A stretch of 64,000 bases of DNA from Tetracladium setigerum. Lineage: Eukaryota > Ascomycota > Leotiomycetes > Helotiales. The notes beneath the pieces were generated by a model. It saw nothing but the letters and a program-made list of their open reading frames with translations. It did not search any database and was not told the origin of the DNA. The stretch spans positions 2,950,556 to 3,014,555 of the forward strand of contig PZJY01000004.1 in the NCBI GenBank assembly GCA_031472005.1, written 5' to 3'. The translations under genes and the position numbers were made by a program. Of the stretch, positions 35,601-48,599 are shown in pieces. How positions within the stretch are numbered: position 1 is the stretch's first letter; every line of letters begins with the position of its first letter.

Positions 35601-36024
35601 TCCAGACATGTTTAAGCATGGCCTGTTCATCTATAAATTCTGTGCGACACCATAGAAGCGGGCACGTTCGTCGCTCTTCATTTGTGATGGCGTCGTCGGC
35701 AAATTTGCGCGTGTAGGCGACCCAGGCGAGGAAACGCAGGTGTTTGGAGTTGTGTTTGGAGAAATGTTTAAGACTACCTAGATTTGTTAGTGGGTGTTTT
35801 TTTGTGTTGCGATCGATCAGTGAGGTTTCTCACGCGCAGGAGTCGTGGAGTGCCGTCTCGTCAGCAAGCAACGACGATGATGAGCCTTCCGAGCGCACAG
35901 ATCCTACTCCGGATGCCCTTCCCTCTTTCTCCTCGTCGGGAATCTTCCTCACGCTGATATTATCATCGTCCCCTTTGGTGTAGGAGCGCTGGCTATCGCT
36001 TCGTCCTGGGAGGGATGAAGACAT
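32672..36024 (-). CDS. C2H2 zinc-finger transcription factor (about 1002 residues, five exons)
   Basis: Exons 36024-35834, 35773-34113, 34035-33797, 33677-33412 and 33323-32672 sum to 3009 nt. The start is taken at MSSSLPGRSDSQ (36024); an upstream in-frame Met at 36057 is possible. The N-terminal part has a Cys/His cluster (CPLLWCRTEFIDEQAMLKHV, then WNCPHLSKGLYWCFHCQKHE) resembling degenerate zinc ligands. The centre is long, Ser/Pro-rich and probably disordered, followed by a helical region (DWFSDSSAWVAGIG, LLKACQHFLDS). Near the C-terminus, after a His/Thr/Pro/Ser-rich stretch, lie two fingers: CPIPNC...H-x4-H and CRWPGCKSVFTRSDNLRSHQ (about residues 895-970), then a basic tail KRRKVGE. 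I recall similar fungal proteins annotated only as C2H2 factors. The long, microsatellite-rich upstream region fits a regulated factor. Confidence 0.85.
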
Positions 36025-37945
36025 CGTATTGTTGTGAGTTTGCCTATTGACAAACACTTTACTTGATGCAATGTTGTTGAGTGATATTGTCTGTACTCTA
36101 CAGCAGCACTATACAAGGACTGCTTACTACACTCGACTGAAAGTGGGTGTGTGCGTGTAGGTAGGTGTGTGTGTGTCCTGTGTGTGAGGAATGGGATTGA
36201 TTAAAAGAAACCTGGATGGATGGATGAAATGAAAATGATTCGATTCAAGCTTCCCACAAATGGCAGGATTGAAACACATTCATATTGGCCACTGGCACCT
36301 GAAAAAGAGAAGACGACTAGCGACGAGAGCCAGGTGGGCAAATGCAAAAGTGTGCAGAGTATGAAGTGAGAGAGTCCTTGAAACTTCCTGCCTGGTGAGG
36401 TGAGTGTGTCGGTGGTAGGTACGGAGGACTGCAGGACTTTCTCTCGCAGCAGGACTTTCCTGCCAACCAGCCAGCTGCAGTCTGGCTTGTCTGTCTGTAC
36501 TGACTGACTGCAGACTATCGAAGTCAACTACTGGACTTGCTCACCTCAGCCTCGGAAGGGGTGGGAGATGGATGGATGGATGAATGGCTGATGATGCGTC
36601 TCATCCCATCCCACCACGTGCAGCCTCACCGAGAGAGGCAGAGACAGGGAAGAAGTCCTGGGAATCGAGTGATTGTGTGTGTCTTCTGCACTTGCTAGAA
36701 GACGCAGGACTCCGGAAGATGGAAGGAAGAAGCCTTGGGAGCCCTGTGGGAGGGTGGGTAGTGTGTTGGAGCTGAGAGGTGGATGGGCTGCCTTGACCGG
36801 CGTGGGCTGACTGCGAGGCGCATTTCCGAAAATGCGGCCATCTCAACGTCATGCCCCAATCCCATCCCATCCCATTCTCTCGGTCTGACTTTGACTTTGA
36901 GCTCCCATGGGCGACGACGACGACGAACTGTGAAATGTGAAATGTGATGTTCCGTGTGCAAAGGCTTTGCGATGCCATCGTGGAATAATCTCATCTGGTG
37001 GAGGAGAGTAGTGGAGGAGAGAGGGAGAGTCCTGCGTTCGGGAGGAAGAACTTTCTTGACCGAATTTTGTTACCTGTGATCGATCCATTTGTAAGCAAGA
37101 TAAGTACACTGTACTCACATCTTGCACCAACCATACCGAAGAGTTGGAAATGGAATGAAATGATACTGTAGCGAAGTTTTGAAGAAAAACCAGTGGTCGC
37201 ATCTTTCAAAGGGAGACGACCATTCTTTCTTTTCTTCGTAATTTCATGGAGGCGGAGGAGAAGGAGGAGGAGGAGGTCTGGCTAGATATACGCATTCTTA
37301 TGCCCATAAAATTAGCACGCCCCCTCTTCCCTTCTGATCAACTGTTTCTATTTCCGTCCTCCTGGCGAAGATCTATTTCGAGATCATCAGGTTGGTAGCA
37401 GTAATATTCTAGAAGGGGGGGCCAAAAATGAGGCCGACTGACTACTACTGGGATATCTCTCTGTGCACAGTATTCAAACAAAAGGCTCGGGTCCAGAAAG
37501 CAAGTCTTGGCGACTTTCAAAGAGGCTTTTCAGGACTCCTGCGGAATTATGCAGAGTTGTGCTGAGGTGCTGCTGCAGGACTGAGAATCATGGCTCTGGA
37601 TTGGGTGAGGACTGGTGAGTATGCAATGCATGTCTTACCCGCGCTGCTCCCATCATTGGTTAAATAATATGAAATGCATGTTATTCGGTGAGCCCTGAAT
37701 TCTGTGATTATGTGATACATACCTGGCCTTGGTAGGGTAAGGTAGGTAGGAGGTAGGTACCTTACGCAAGGACACAGAAGTCTTAGTACCGCCATTATTC
37801 CCCTTCTTGGCTTCTCAAAATCACTGGGCTCCATTTCTTTTTGTCCGCTCCAAAAAGGCGCAAAAGGCTCCAAAACCATCATCGTCAACATTTAATTATC
37901 TCTACTAACTATACGACTGAATTGTATTAGTTAGTCTCCCTAAGA
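36025..37945. other. 1.9 kb promoter/leader region of the zinc-finger gene
   Basis: No supported gene. It contains GT-rich microsatellite (36141-36185), GATGGATG repeats (about 36209 and 36569), a GGTAGG(T/A) purine tract (37735-37760) and GAGGAGGAG (37251-37277). The 3' flank of the large AAA gene begins near 37945. Confidence 0.45.
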
Positions 37946-40900
37946 TTAAAATCCTAGCTGACCATTGGTAATGAAATGCGACCCCCCAGCACATCGGTAC
38001 CCACCACTTTGCTCAATCCATCGATACCCAGCAACACAAACTCCCATCTCCCTCAACTTTTGCTGTGCGATCTGATCCCTCCTCTGCCTCTCCCTCATCA
38101 GCTTCATCTGCTCCTCAACCCTCCTCCTTTCCTTTTCTCTCGCTTCTCTCTCTCTTGCCAACCTCAATAGCTCCAATTTACGCAGTCGCATCTCCTCTTC
38201 CCGCACCGCCTGCAGTCTCGCCATCAATTCCTTCTTTTCCCTTTCTGCAATCTCAGCCAAGCGACGAGCTTCTTCGTCCTTCGCTTGTTGGATGGCGGCT
38301 TGAATGGCTTCAAGTTCAAGTTGTTCTCGCAAGCGTTGCTCGGAGAGAAGTTTGTCTGCGGCTTGTTGTCTGGCAAGTCTTTCCTGCTCTGCTTTGTGGG
38401 CTGCCTCTGATTCACGGCAAAGTTCTTCGAGGTGATCGGTGCGTTGCTGATAAAGTGTTGCGGCATCGAACATGGCTATGATGTCTTTCTGAAGCTGAGT
38501 CCAGGTTTTGTCCGAGACCCCAATGTCACGAGAAGGGTGAGGATTATGGTCGTCTTCGTCTGATGAGGAATTGGGCGTGCTCTCTGTGTCTGAACTCACA
38601 GAATCCTCAGTGGATTTAGTTGCAGCCGTATTTCCTGCTTTGAAAGATGGAGGCTCTTGGGTTATGAAATCAGGAGCTGTGCGCTGAGACGATGTAGCTT
38701 GAGTTTGAAAAACAACTTTCGTCTTTGCTTGTCGCTCAGCTAACATCTCTCTGATACATTTCAAAAGCTCGTCTCCTCTAATGGCTAGATTTTTCCCCGA
38801 GGCGTTAGTTTGATACACTACCTGTACCATTCTTTTTGCTAAAGTCTCGATATCTCTTGCATTACCCCATCCTGGAAGTTCTGACATCTTCTGTATAGAA
38901 TTCTCAATCTCAACAACGACTGTCGCTCCGGGTGGGAAGGCTGGAAGGGAAATGTTGCTTTTTGCCAACTTCGTCCCAAGAACCTTGTAGCATTCAGTAG
39001 GGTTCAAGGATCGGAACAGAATCTCGTCAGCAAATCGACTACTGAGACCTTGATTGACTTGAAGAAGACGATCCATGTCGCTGTCATAGCCTGCAAGCAC
39101 AATACAAATCTTGCCCATGAACTTCGGTTTCGTCATGGAATCGATGATCTCAGTGATTGCCTCATTCGCAAAATTCCCTTCCGCCAATCGATATGCTTCA
39201 TCGATTAGGAGAACTTTGCCCAGTGCACGTTCCATTACCGCAAGAGTCTTGGGCCCTGTGTGTCCAACATATGACCCGATGAGATCGGTTGCAGTGCACT
39301 CGACAACTTCGACGTCGGAGAGGAATCCTAGATCAAAGAAGAACTGTCCGAATCTCCTCGCCGTGCTGGTTTTTCCAGTTCCTGTTCGCCAAAATTAGGT
39401 TTAACAAAGATATTCCTTTGGGAGGATATCGCTTACCGGATGGTCCCTTGAAGACAAAGTTCATCGGAATTTGACCTCGAGGATCTTGACCATTAGCCCG
39501 CATACCCTTGGCAAAGTTCAAGTATCCTCGAAGTTTCTTAATTATGGCTTCAGACCCAATAACATCTCTAAAGAGTTCATCGAGATTTGTGTCTGCGCTT
39601 GCTGCTCGGTCAAAATTTGGATCAAAGTCTTCTTGATCAAAAACAAAATCGATGGACCTATCCTCGGCAGGGAGCTTTGACTGTCTAGCCTGGAAACTCA
39701 TCTTAGCTTTCGAGATCAAGTTCTCGATATCTCCCCCGTTGCCAAAATTGAGGCCGTTCCGCGCGCGACTGAGTACTTCGATGGCTGTTGTGATTGCCGG
39801 GTCCGTGGCGCCAAGATCTTGATCCACAAGCTTCTTTCGGAGGATCTCCTCGAGTTGAGAATCGGTGAAATCTTCAAACTTGAAAGCTTCTTTAAGCTGG
39901 AATCGCCGTGCAAGACCGGGATTGACATGCTGGAACATCTCTTGCATCTTGTCTTCGTAGCCCAGGAGTAGAACGCATCGATCGTCCCCAGGCACGTTTT
40001 GAACCTCGGCGACAATAGTGTCAATAACGGCTGTCTTGTAGACATCTGCCCCCGTAGAGGCACCAGAGCCAGAGTACAGCATATAGGCCTCATCTATGAT
40101 CAGTCTGCAATAGTAAATTGTCAGTTTTTTCCCTTACTTTGCAAGGGACATGTGTGACCAAGTATTTGAACTTGAGTAAGTGAGTTCTTGGCGAAGAGCA
40201 CAACAATGAGAGAATAGGAGGAATTGCGACATACATTTTACCAAGTGTACTCGCAAGTATTGCCTTCGTGTTTGCCTCGGATTGACCGATCACACTGCCA
40301 ATAAAATCGGCGGGGTTCTTGACCACAACTTGCATCTCGATCAGCATATTTTCCGCACTTCGAAATTCTTTTGGGACGAACCTTCACCATTACTCAATAT
40401 TCCGATATGAGCTAGGATCTTTCCATACAAGATCGCTACCGTTGTTTTCCCTGTTCCGGGATTTCCAGAAAATACTCTATTAAGAGTTGTGCTGATCAAG
40501 TCCAAGTTCTTCAGCTCTCGTTGGTAGTTAGTAGATATCATGTCAATGAGCGTTTTGACTGAAAGCTTTACTGAATCCAATCCTGTGAGTCGCTGCAACT
40601 TTTGCCAGGCATCGCACGTAAGAATCGCCTTCGAGGGATCAGGACCAATGAAGTCTTCCTGCGTAAAAAGAAAGTCGTCAGGGCACAAGCCTTGGCGTCG
40701 TTGACGCACCAAGCGATCAGCTTGTCGTTCTCGAATCTGAGCAAACATATTTTCCAAGGCTCGTGCATTGCCAAATCCTTCTCTGCCTCTCCCCCTGCCT
40801 AGACGACGGACGGCAATTTTGATGTAAAGCCCGTCGGGTCCATCTTCGATCTTGATGTCTCTGGGCTTGTAGAATTGAGCAATCTTAAATTGCAGCATCT

Positions 40901-43900
40901 TCAGCAATTCTGAGTCTGTGTAGTCCGCAAACATAAGTCTATGGGGAATGCGACTTGTAAGACCAGGGTTGTGTTCGAAGAACTTCTCCATCTGCTTGGT
41001 ATATCCCGCAAAAACGAATACCACGGATCCAACACGGTTCTCAATCTCCGCTAACAAGAAATCGAGAACGGGTTTGCCGCCATGGTTATGTGCTTCGGTC
41101 AACTGGTACGCTTCATCCAAGAAGAACACACCACCGCCGACACTTGAAAGTTTGTCGAGATGGTCTTTAGTCTCTCTAATCCCTCCATGAGCAAGTCCGG
41201 AACCAGTTGTCTCCACAAATCCGCTACCTGCGAGAACTCCAAGTGAGGTCAAAACATCGGCGTAATGGCGGGCAATCGTAGTTTTTCCTGATGAGTGTTA
41301 GCAACGTTTTAATGCAGAAAAAATTCCTTACCTGTTCCTGGATTACCTAAAAGAACAAGCCCAAGACGTTCCTTCTTCAGATCAGTATTTTGTCTCTTTG
41401 CGGTTTCGACTTTAGCTTTGATCCTTAATATCTTTTCCTTAACATCTTCAAGTCCAATCATATCCATGATTGCGTCGATAGAAGGATTTTGTGCGTTCTC
41501 TTGATCCTTCTGACGTTGCCATTCGGTCTTCGATGGTGATGAATTATGCTCCACTGCATTTTGCATATGTCTTCGAAGCGACTTTACAGAGTTGTCTTGT
41601 TTGGGCTGTGAATTTTGTTTGGCTTGTTTGGATGGGGGTGTTTTTGATTGGGATGGTGCTAGAGCGAGCCCAGTGGCCTGAGTTTGCACCTTGGTATTTT
41701 TGGTATCCTTGGTACCAGATTGATGTATCTTGACTCCAGAGTCATCGCTGTCACTGTAGATGTCATCTGACTCAACTTCAGTGGGCGCTGTTTGAGGGCG
41801 AGTCGCCATCTTTCTGGCCGCAGCAATGTCCTTTCGCTTCTGAGCAAGAATATCTTTCTGTTCCTTCGCAATCCTTTCGTCTTTCATTCCCAGCGTAATC
41901 TTCTCGATCTCTTCGTCAAGTTTAGCAACTTCAATATTATGCCTTACCTGATTTTCATCCCGTCTTCTCTGTTCTTCCAAATCCTTCTGGGCTTTCTTGA
42001 GTGCTTGCATCTTTGCTCTTTCGCACATCGAACAGACTGTAGGCGGCGAAGCATGGCACTTCCACTTTATGATATGTCCCTTCTCACAATTTCTGGTTAA
42101 GATTATCAAGCACAGAATTTTCGAGTGATCGAAAAGTTGGTGACAACTTCTGGTGCAAGCATGAATGCCGCACTTCAGCATTGCTCCGCTGAATTGAATC
42201 AGCGTGTTGTCTCGGATTCTGGATCAAAAAATAACTTACCAAGGATCTTGACATCCGCCATCTGGACAGTTAATCTCAAAGTCACCAGGGACTGTTAATT
42301 TTGCAGTGTGTAGAGGATGTCGCTCGCATTTCACTGGGAGTCCATCGTATATATGGTCCTGTTCTTTCAAATGATCAAATAACTTTTTCCATATTTGTTT
42401 TCCTTTGCGAGCGTTCATGAAGGTTTCCGCGTTTCCAATCATGATCAACGCATTTCGGGCTCTGGAAAGCAAGACATTCAACCTCTCTGGCGCTGACATA
42501 AAACCGATATCATGATTTTTGTTACTTCTAGTCATCGAGACGAGCACGATTTCGCTCTCCTCTCCCTGGTAGTTATCTAAGAAAGAGTCAGCCAACTTTC
42601 ATCTTGGAGCGAAGCCTGCCACAAAGGTAGTCTTAAATGCACCTTACCTATTGTTGACAGCCGAAGAGATGGCTTGGAAGTCTTGGAACTCAAATCTGTC
42701 AAGAGTCCAGCACGGACGAGGTCAAATTTGTCGAGATCATTGAGTATTGGGTCATTCTCAGTCGCAAGGTTTTCTCTCAATAACTTTAACTGGCCCAGGT
42801 AGGGAGTAATAACCACGATCTTATCCGATCCATAGCCTTGTTGAGCGAGATAACGAACACACTTCAAGATCATTTGAGCTTCAAATTCGTTTTGCTTCGA
42901 TGATGTGCGGCCGTCTTGCATTTCGACAGCACGACTGAGCTCCACTTCTGGATGAGAATGATTCATGAAGATAACATTATCTTGGAATCCGCGAAGGTTT
43001 GGTCGATTGAGTGTAGTTGGAGCATCGGTGAGATCAGAGTATGTCAAATGACGGATCATTGCTGAAATTTCCGGGCGCATCCGATGCTGCTTGGAAAGAG
43101 TGACATGTGCGAAGCCCCTTTGAATAAGTCTTTCAAAAAGGGACCGGTTAAGATCGAATCCGTCTCCGTTCTCCACACCTAACTCGTATGAGCACTTTGG
43201 TCGAAGTTGCTGGTGGTCTCCAATCATGATTAGTTGCTCAGTTTGAGGACCTAACGATGTCAAAACATGAGCCTCTAAAATCTCTCCTGCCTCCTCCACA
43301 AGGATGACGCCGGGTGAAGCTGCTTGAATTGCAGACGAAAACGTCGCTGCCCCGTTGGTAGTGCAGGCAATGATTCTCTTGCCCTTCAAAATGGTCGCAT
43401 CTCTTTCTGCTAGAATTTTTTGATGTTTTCTCTGAACAGCATTGAAATCACGACCGACGTTTCGAATCTCTGTAACTAGGTCGTCGAGTATCTCATTTCG
43501 CCAGCGATTCATTGCTGCTTCCCTTCGTTCTCTTGGCATCTCCCAAATTGCATTGGCATCAGCATCTCTTGATTGAAAATCTCTGAATATTCCTGCATCA
43601 TTGCTGCCTCTAATCCATCGATCGAGAAGATAAAAAGCATCGACAGCTTTGTTCTTCTTTCCTACTTTCTGCATTCCATCGTTGCTAATTGGAACTGTGA
43701 AAGTGTCAAACCAGGGCAAGTCTCCATCAAAGAACTCAAGAAAGTCCATGACTTGAGACTTGTTAATATTTGTAGTCCGGAACCTCGTGAAAGTATTGGC
43801 GAGCCTCGTTTCCTGTGCTCGCATTTGTTCTCGCAATTTGTCCTGTTGACTTCGTTGCAATGGGGTTAAGAAACCGTGCTTTTGTTCGCGAATCATCAGT

Positions 43901-45704
43901 GGCTTGGTGCGATCCGTGGATTTAGATCCAAGTCGAACCATAGAGTCCATGGGAATTCCAACATCCATTAGATCCTCCAGAAACTGGTCTAGGGCATGAT
44001 TCGTGAAGCAGATCACAAGAATACTTTGCGTTGTAGAATCATGCAAGATCTTTGCGACCAAACCGCCAATAAAACTTTTTCCGGTTCCTGAACGAATTAG
44101 AAAAGGAAAAAAGCATAGAGGCAACTTACCAGGAGGACCTTGAACAAGGCTGACCCGTTGACGAAGGCAGGAGGAGAGGGAGTCTAACTGTGACTCATCT
44201 AAAACTATCGTTTTGCTAAAGCTAAGAAGATCTTTCATATCTTTCCCTGCATGAGCTTCTATTCTTGCAATCGTTCTTTCAGGTTGGAATGATGGCCCTA
44301 GCATCTTGTCGCCTTCGGTTAGATGAAACAACTCCTGGGAGAGAGGCACATCTGTCATCTCTTGCAGGCGATTGAGAAATGGTTCAAATGCAAATATTGC
44401 ACTATCCAATTGAGCGAGCTTGATGGATCCAGAGGTTTTTATTCTTGAAAGTGCATAATTCAATGTGTCATCGTCCATAAATTGTAAAGTGAGCAAAGGA
44501 GGTATCTTGGCGAGCTCAGTTTCGTCTCGGTGAATGGTGGGAAACGCAACAGCTACGCCGTCTATAAACAAACAAGCCATGTTCCCTTGCCTTAAGATTT
44601 GCCTATTGTCTTTCAAATACCCAAGTCTTTTTGTTGGGTCAATCTTTCCCATTTGTGGAATGTCATTTGTGCATTGGAACTTGATGCCCCAAGCCAAGCG
44701 CTTGCGATCCTCCCCTGTCTCAATACCAAACATCTGAAGTCCGTCAATAATGATTCCTTTGTGATGACCAGGTTTAGTGCCAGTGAGTATTTTCATTTCT
44801 TCTCGAATTTCGCCGAGCATATCCTCACGCAGAAGACGAAATTGATTGTCAAGATGGACATGCTGAATAGTGCCAGAAGAGAGAAGAGATTCATCCTGGA
44901 CATAGTTGGCGGTCCGGAGAAATGGGCGCTCTTTTGATAGAAGCTCATCTGCAGTTGGCATGATGGAAATTGCTTTGTAGTCCTTATGATCATTATCATG
45001 TCTACCTCCTGGCCTTGTCTCTGAATCATTGTGCAATTCTGATGGATCCAAAGGCAAGGCATGCTTGATGTTTTGCCCAAGATTCCGAGTTTCTCCATCT
45101 GGGCTCTTTAACAACGAGTCCATGATGTTCGGCGAAGTAGCAATGGTCATATACGATGTTGATGTTCCTGGTAGCGAGATAAGTTGGAGAAGAAGCCATG
45201 CAAATGATCGACAGGCATCGGGAGTCAGAAGTCCATCAGAAAAGGCCTTGGTGAATGCGTCCCAGAAGAAGGGTGGATCAACGATGGCGCTAAGAATTTG
45301 TTGTAGAACTGTTCCTGAACTAATGGATCTCAACTCGGGTGATCGCAAGTATTGTAGCAATTTGGTTGCACTTCCATTCAAGAATGGCAGAGTTGTGTCA
45401 AATCTCATCGATGCTTGGAGTGCAGTAAGCCCGAACGGACTGGAGATGAATTTGTGTGCAATAGATGCAAGATCGCTTTGCGCCGTGGTGGCTTCGAGGA
45501 ACAGTTTGCCATCTCGGGATGCTGTTTATCTATTAGCATTTTTAGAGAATGATAGTAAGGGAGGCTGCAAATTAGAGCCATGAATTTCGGTGCTTCGAAG
45601 TCGTAGATATACATACTCAGCAACGTTCTTTTACCGTGCACGATATCATTAAAGAGTTTCGTCAACTTCGTGACACGAAAATCATCTGAACTTGACGACG
45701 CCAT
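37946..45704 (-). CDS. ZNFX1-like SF1 helicase fused to three CbxX/SpoVK-type AAA ATPase domains (2403 residues)
   Basis: Nine exons (45704-45617, 45521-44130, 44087-42648, 42576-42240, 42188-41332, 41287-40388, 40328-40235, 40104-39437, 39381-37946) sum to 7212 nt, an exact multiple of three. Residues 1-480: variable region. Helicase: Walker A GPPGTGKS (about 493, split by a 42-nt intron), VILVEEAGEILE (about 754), IGDHQQLRPKCSYEL, SKQHRMRPEIS, and DNYQGEESEIVLVSMTRS with LNVLLSRARNAL. Then Cys/His clusters of NF-X1 type (CGAMLKCGIHACTRSCHQLF) and a charged coiled coil. AAA-1 GNPGTGKTT/FFLDEAYQL (about 1371), AAA-2 GNPGTGKTT/LIIDEAYML (about 1645), AAA-3 GPSGTGKTS/LLIDEAYRL (about 1925), then a long coiled coil and a short Gly-rich end. 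ZNFX1 relatives act in RNA silencing or antiviral RNA sensing. CbxX-type AAA proteins are hexameric remodelers. All Walker motifs are intact. Confidence 0.93.
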
Positions 45705-46398
45705 ACTTCGTCGTATGAGAACCGATTTGATTCGATTTGATGGGTTGTTGTTTCAACGATGCAGAATGGTGCGAGGTGTGTTTGACTGAGGTCTGGCACT
45801 ATATAATAAGAAGGGGGGCAAACTAACGACCAAATATACTACTATCTGAGTATAACTTGTCCTTTATTGAGGCCGGCTTCAATCGCGACGATGAAGTCTC
45901 TTTTGAAAGCTCAACAATGCAACAGAAGAGACTCTGAAATCTAGCGGGGATGAGTTAGAATACTAAGGTAAGCTCTTCACACTTCGCGAGATTCACTCGC
46001 CGAGTTTTTTGCTTGCAATGGCGAGGACGCTGCCATGGCTGCCTCGTCACTCCTGCATACGAAGTTCGCTTTAATTCGTTTGTTGGCTGCACTCCAACCG
46101 ACATTGTAGGCCTCATTGTAGGCCTCACAGCTTGTACCACCACACCAACACTGGCTGCAGCCTATGAAACCGCGGTTATCTCTGTTTGTAAGGAGCCTTC
46201 TTTAGGTGGCTGGTGGTATGGAACGACATGAAAAGGGTGCCAAAGAGGGCCTTTCCACAAGAGAACGGAATGCGATAGATAGATATAAATTGTTAAAGGA
46301 GGAGGAATTCGCACTGCCAGACTTTCAACAAAGGAGCATATCGCGTGTTCCTTCGATAATAATTCTACCAAAAAACCCACGACATATACTACCTAGAG
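45705..46398. promoter_or_regulatory. Bidirectional promoter between the helicase-AAA gene and the RGG gene
   Basis: Under 700 bases separate the two divergent start codons. Purine-rich leader DNA precedes 46399. No long frame is supported. Confidence 0.5.
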
Positions 46399-47753
46399 AT
46401 GGTATCTCGTGGTAAATCAATTGAAGGCAGAGGAAGAGGACGAGGAAGCGGAGGCTCGTCTCGAGGTGGATGGAATTCAAGAGCACGAGGGGGTTATGGC
46501 CGTAGACGCGAGGAATTCCCAGGAAATCCAGCCCAATCGGTTTATCGACCACCACAAGGTCCAATTTCTCGCTCTTCAGAACCACTGGGCCCCAATATCG
46601 ACAGCATCAATATCAAGACTTTGCTAGTTGACGAAGAGAGTCCAAAGATCGAGAATTGTGAATATGTAGCTTCCTACAACTGGTCAAATGGCAAAGCTGC
46701 CACTATCCTCGTTCCGGGTTGGTGTTTTACTTACCCTTTTCCGAGTTCTATTTCTTGAATTGAACTGACGAAGTAAACAATACAGGCTCGCCTCCAGCAT
46801 GGACACCACCTGCCACTGACTCGAAATTAAATCACGACAAAGGATCGGTCTTTCGAGACTTGAATGCTGCTCGATGGCCACAACATCCACTTGAGCCCGC
46901 TGTGCGCTCTCTCCAAACAATGCGCCCCGACTTTGACCTCGCTTCGGTTGATATCTTTGGTTGCGGACATACACTGGGATACCTGCTCAAGGTCGCTCGT
47001 TTGGATCCGACGCCATTTCGATTTGATGTTGACGTTGTGGGGGACGTTGTCTTCTTTGTGAGGAAAGGTAGTTCGCCCACAGAACGAATCACAGATCTGC
47101 GTGGATATGGATTCACGTTCCCATCAGTGTACACTACTTGGGACGGTGATGTTCGAGACTCTGCCTCGCACCAACGCACTATCAGCTACAACTTGGGTGG
47201 CTTGCAGATTCTTCTCCGTTCAGGCACGGATGGCTATCTGCCAGCTCGTGGTCCAGCATCCACATTGGTTCCTGGAGTAAACTCCCCTCTGGAGGATGCT
47301 ATCAGCACCTTGAAAGTGGGCAGTATTGACCCGTCTGGGAGAGGAGACGAGCTCCATATTGAAATGGCGGGTAGTATAGTACCACAAAGCCTGATTTTTG
47401 ATATCAAAACTCGAACTGGTTTGAACAATATTGACATGGAGGATTTTCTGCCCGGTCTTTGGCTCAACCAAATTCCAAACTTTCTTGTTGCGTATCATCA
47501 CTTTGGGCTCTTCTGTCGACCTCAGGTTAGAAACATCCGAGACGACATTCTCGATTGGGAGAAAGAAAACTCGCATCTGCTCGCGACGTTCCATGCTATT
47601 CTCAAGCGGATCATCGATGCGGTTCGTGATTCGGAAAAACAGCAATGCGAAGTCAGCTGGAGTGGAACTGGCGAGCTTCTGATTACTGAGCAGATTGGAG
47701 ACGGCCGAAGGGCTCTTCCATCTGATCTAGTGCAGTTCTTCGCTGACGATTAA
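46399..47753 (+). CDS. RGG-rich N-terminus plus conserved fungal domain of unknown function (428 residues)
   Basis: Exons 46399-46717 and 46786-47753 total 1287 nt. The first 45 residues are Arg/Gly/Ser-rich (GRGRGRGSGGSSRGG, RARGGYGRRR), typical of RNA-binding or phase-separating tails. The rest is a conserved domain: NIKTLLVDEESPKIENCEYV, SYNWSNGKAATILVPGSPPA, FDVDVVGDVVFFVRK, YNLGGLQILLRSGTDGYLPA, FDIKTRTGLNNIDMEDFLPG, LWLNQIPNFLVAYHHFGLFC. From memory, relatives in other ascomycetes are often mislabelled geranylgeranyl pyrophosphate synthetase; no DDxxD prenyl-synthase motif is present here, so I do not accept that name. The intron lies in LVPG/SPPAW. The gene is divergent from, and shares a short promoter with, the helicase-AAA gene, hinting at related roles. 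Intact. Confidence 0.85.
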
Positions 47754-48599
47754 ATCATTCGATCTCATTGAATATATATTTTACAAACCTAGCTCTATTT
47801 TATATTTGCTACTATATGTAATTCTTTTGTGTGGAGGTAAATATGGATTTTCTTAACTGAAAATAAATAATACAATCGCATAGTTCTTTCAAGTACAATA
47901 ATCTGCATCTTTAACGATATATCAATATTTTCTTTTCGCAACCCTCACAAGTGTTGGAATGCTTGGTTTTGCCACCCTAATATTTATCGGTGTTGCTGTT
48001 CTAACAGTTACGCTTGTGGCATTTATGACCTGGCTTTGTGTCCGTGGATGACACAGTCTGGGAAGGTACAAGATAGGAATGAACAAGTGATAGGCAACGA
48101 AAATAGCTTTCTCGTGGAAGGCTAGTTCGTCAATCTCATGATATTTTCCCCACCTATCCCAACCAAACCAAAAGTTGGTGTGTTCAATGCATGCTTGAAT
48201 AGCTTGTATTCCCACACTTCTTTGTGGAACCTATCCTAGGGCCGATATAAACCACATTTCCGATTTGTTACCCTGCAGTAGACCCAAATTGGTTAAGATT
48301 TATCAAATGCACTTTGCAAAGTGTTCTTATCATTGTAGACTGAAGCACGTTCGTGAAGTGAGACGGATCTAAATCCAGTTATCTTGACCGCTCAAGGTGT
48401 TATGAAGGATGATTTCGCACAAGGATCGGCAGGAGATAAATGGAATTAAACGGGATAAATTTTGGACTCAGGTTTAGATGGTAGCTAAGATTATAATTGA
48501 GTATTTCGAAAAGGCAGTAAATAGAACTATCATTCTCCATGAGCTAGTGTATCAGTCTTGAAGTATTCTCAAAAGAGGACTAGATAGACATCCCGTAGC
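47754..48599. other. Intergenic, start of a second decayed zone
   Basis: AT-rich 3' flank to about 47930. A 97-codon minus frame (47922-48215) has a hydrophobic stretch, weakly like fungal rhodopsin-domain membrane proteins, but too short and without supporting motifs. Confidence 0.35.

Noticed and set aside
46399..47753. Naming the RGG protein a geranylgeranyl pyrophosphate synthetase, as related entries often are
   Set aside because: No aspartate-rich DDxxD motif or prenyl-synthase pattern is visible.
47922..48215. Minus-strand frame weakly like a fungal rhodopsin-domain membrane protein
   Set aside because: Only one hydrophobic stretch, no supporting motif or continuation in neighbouring exons.
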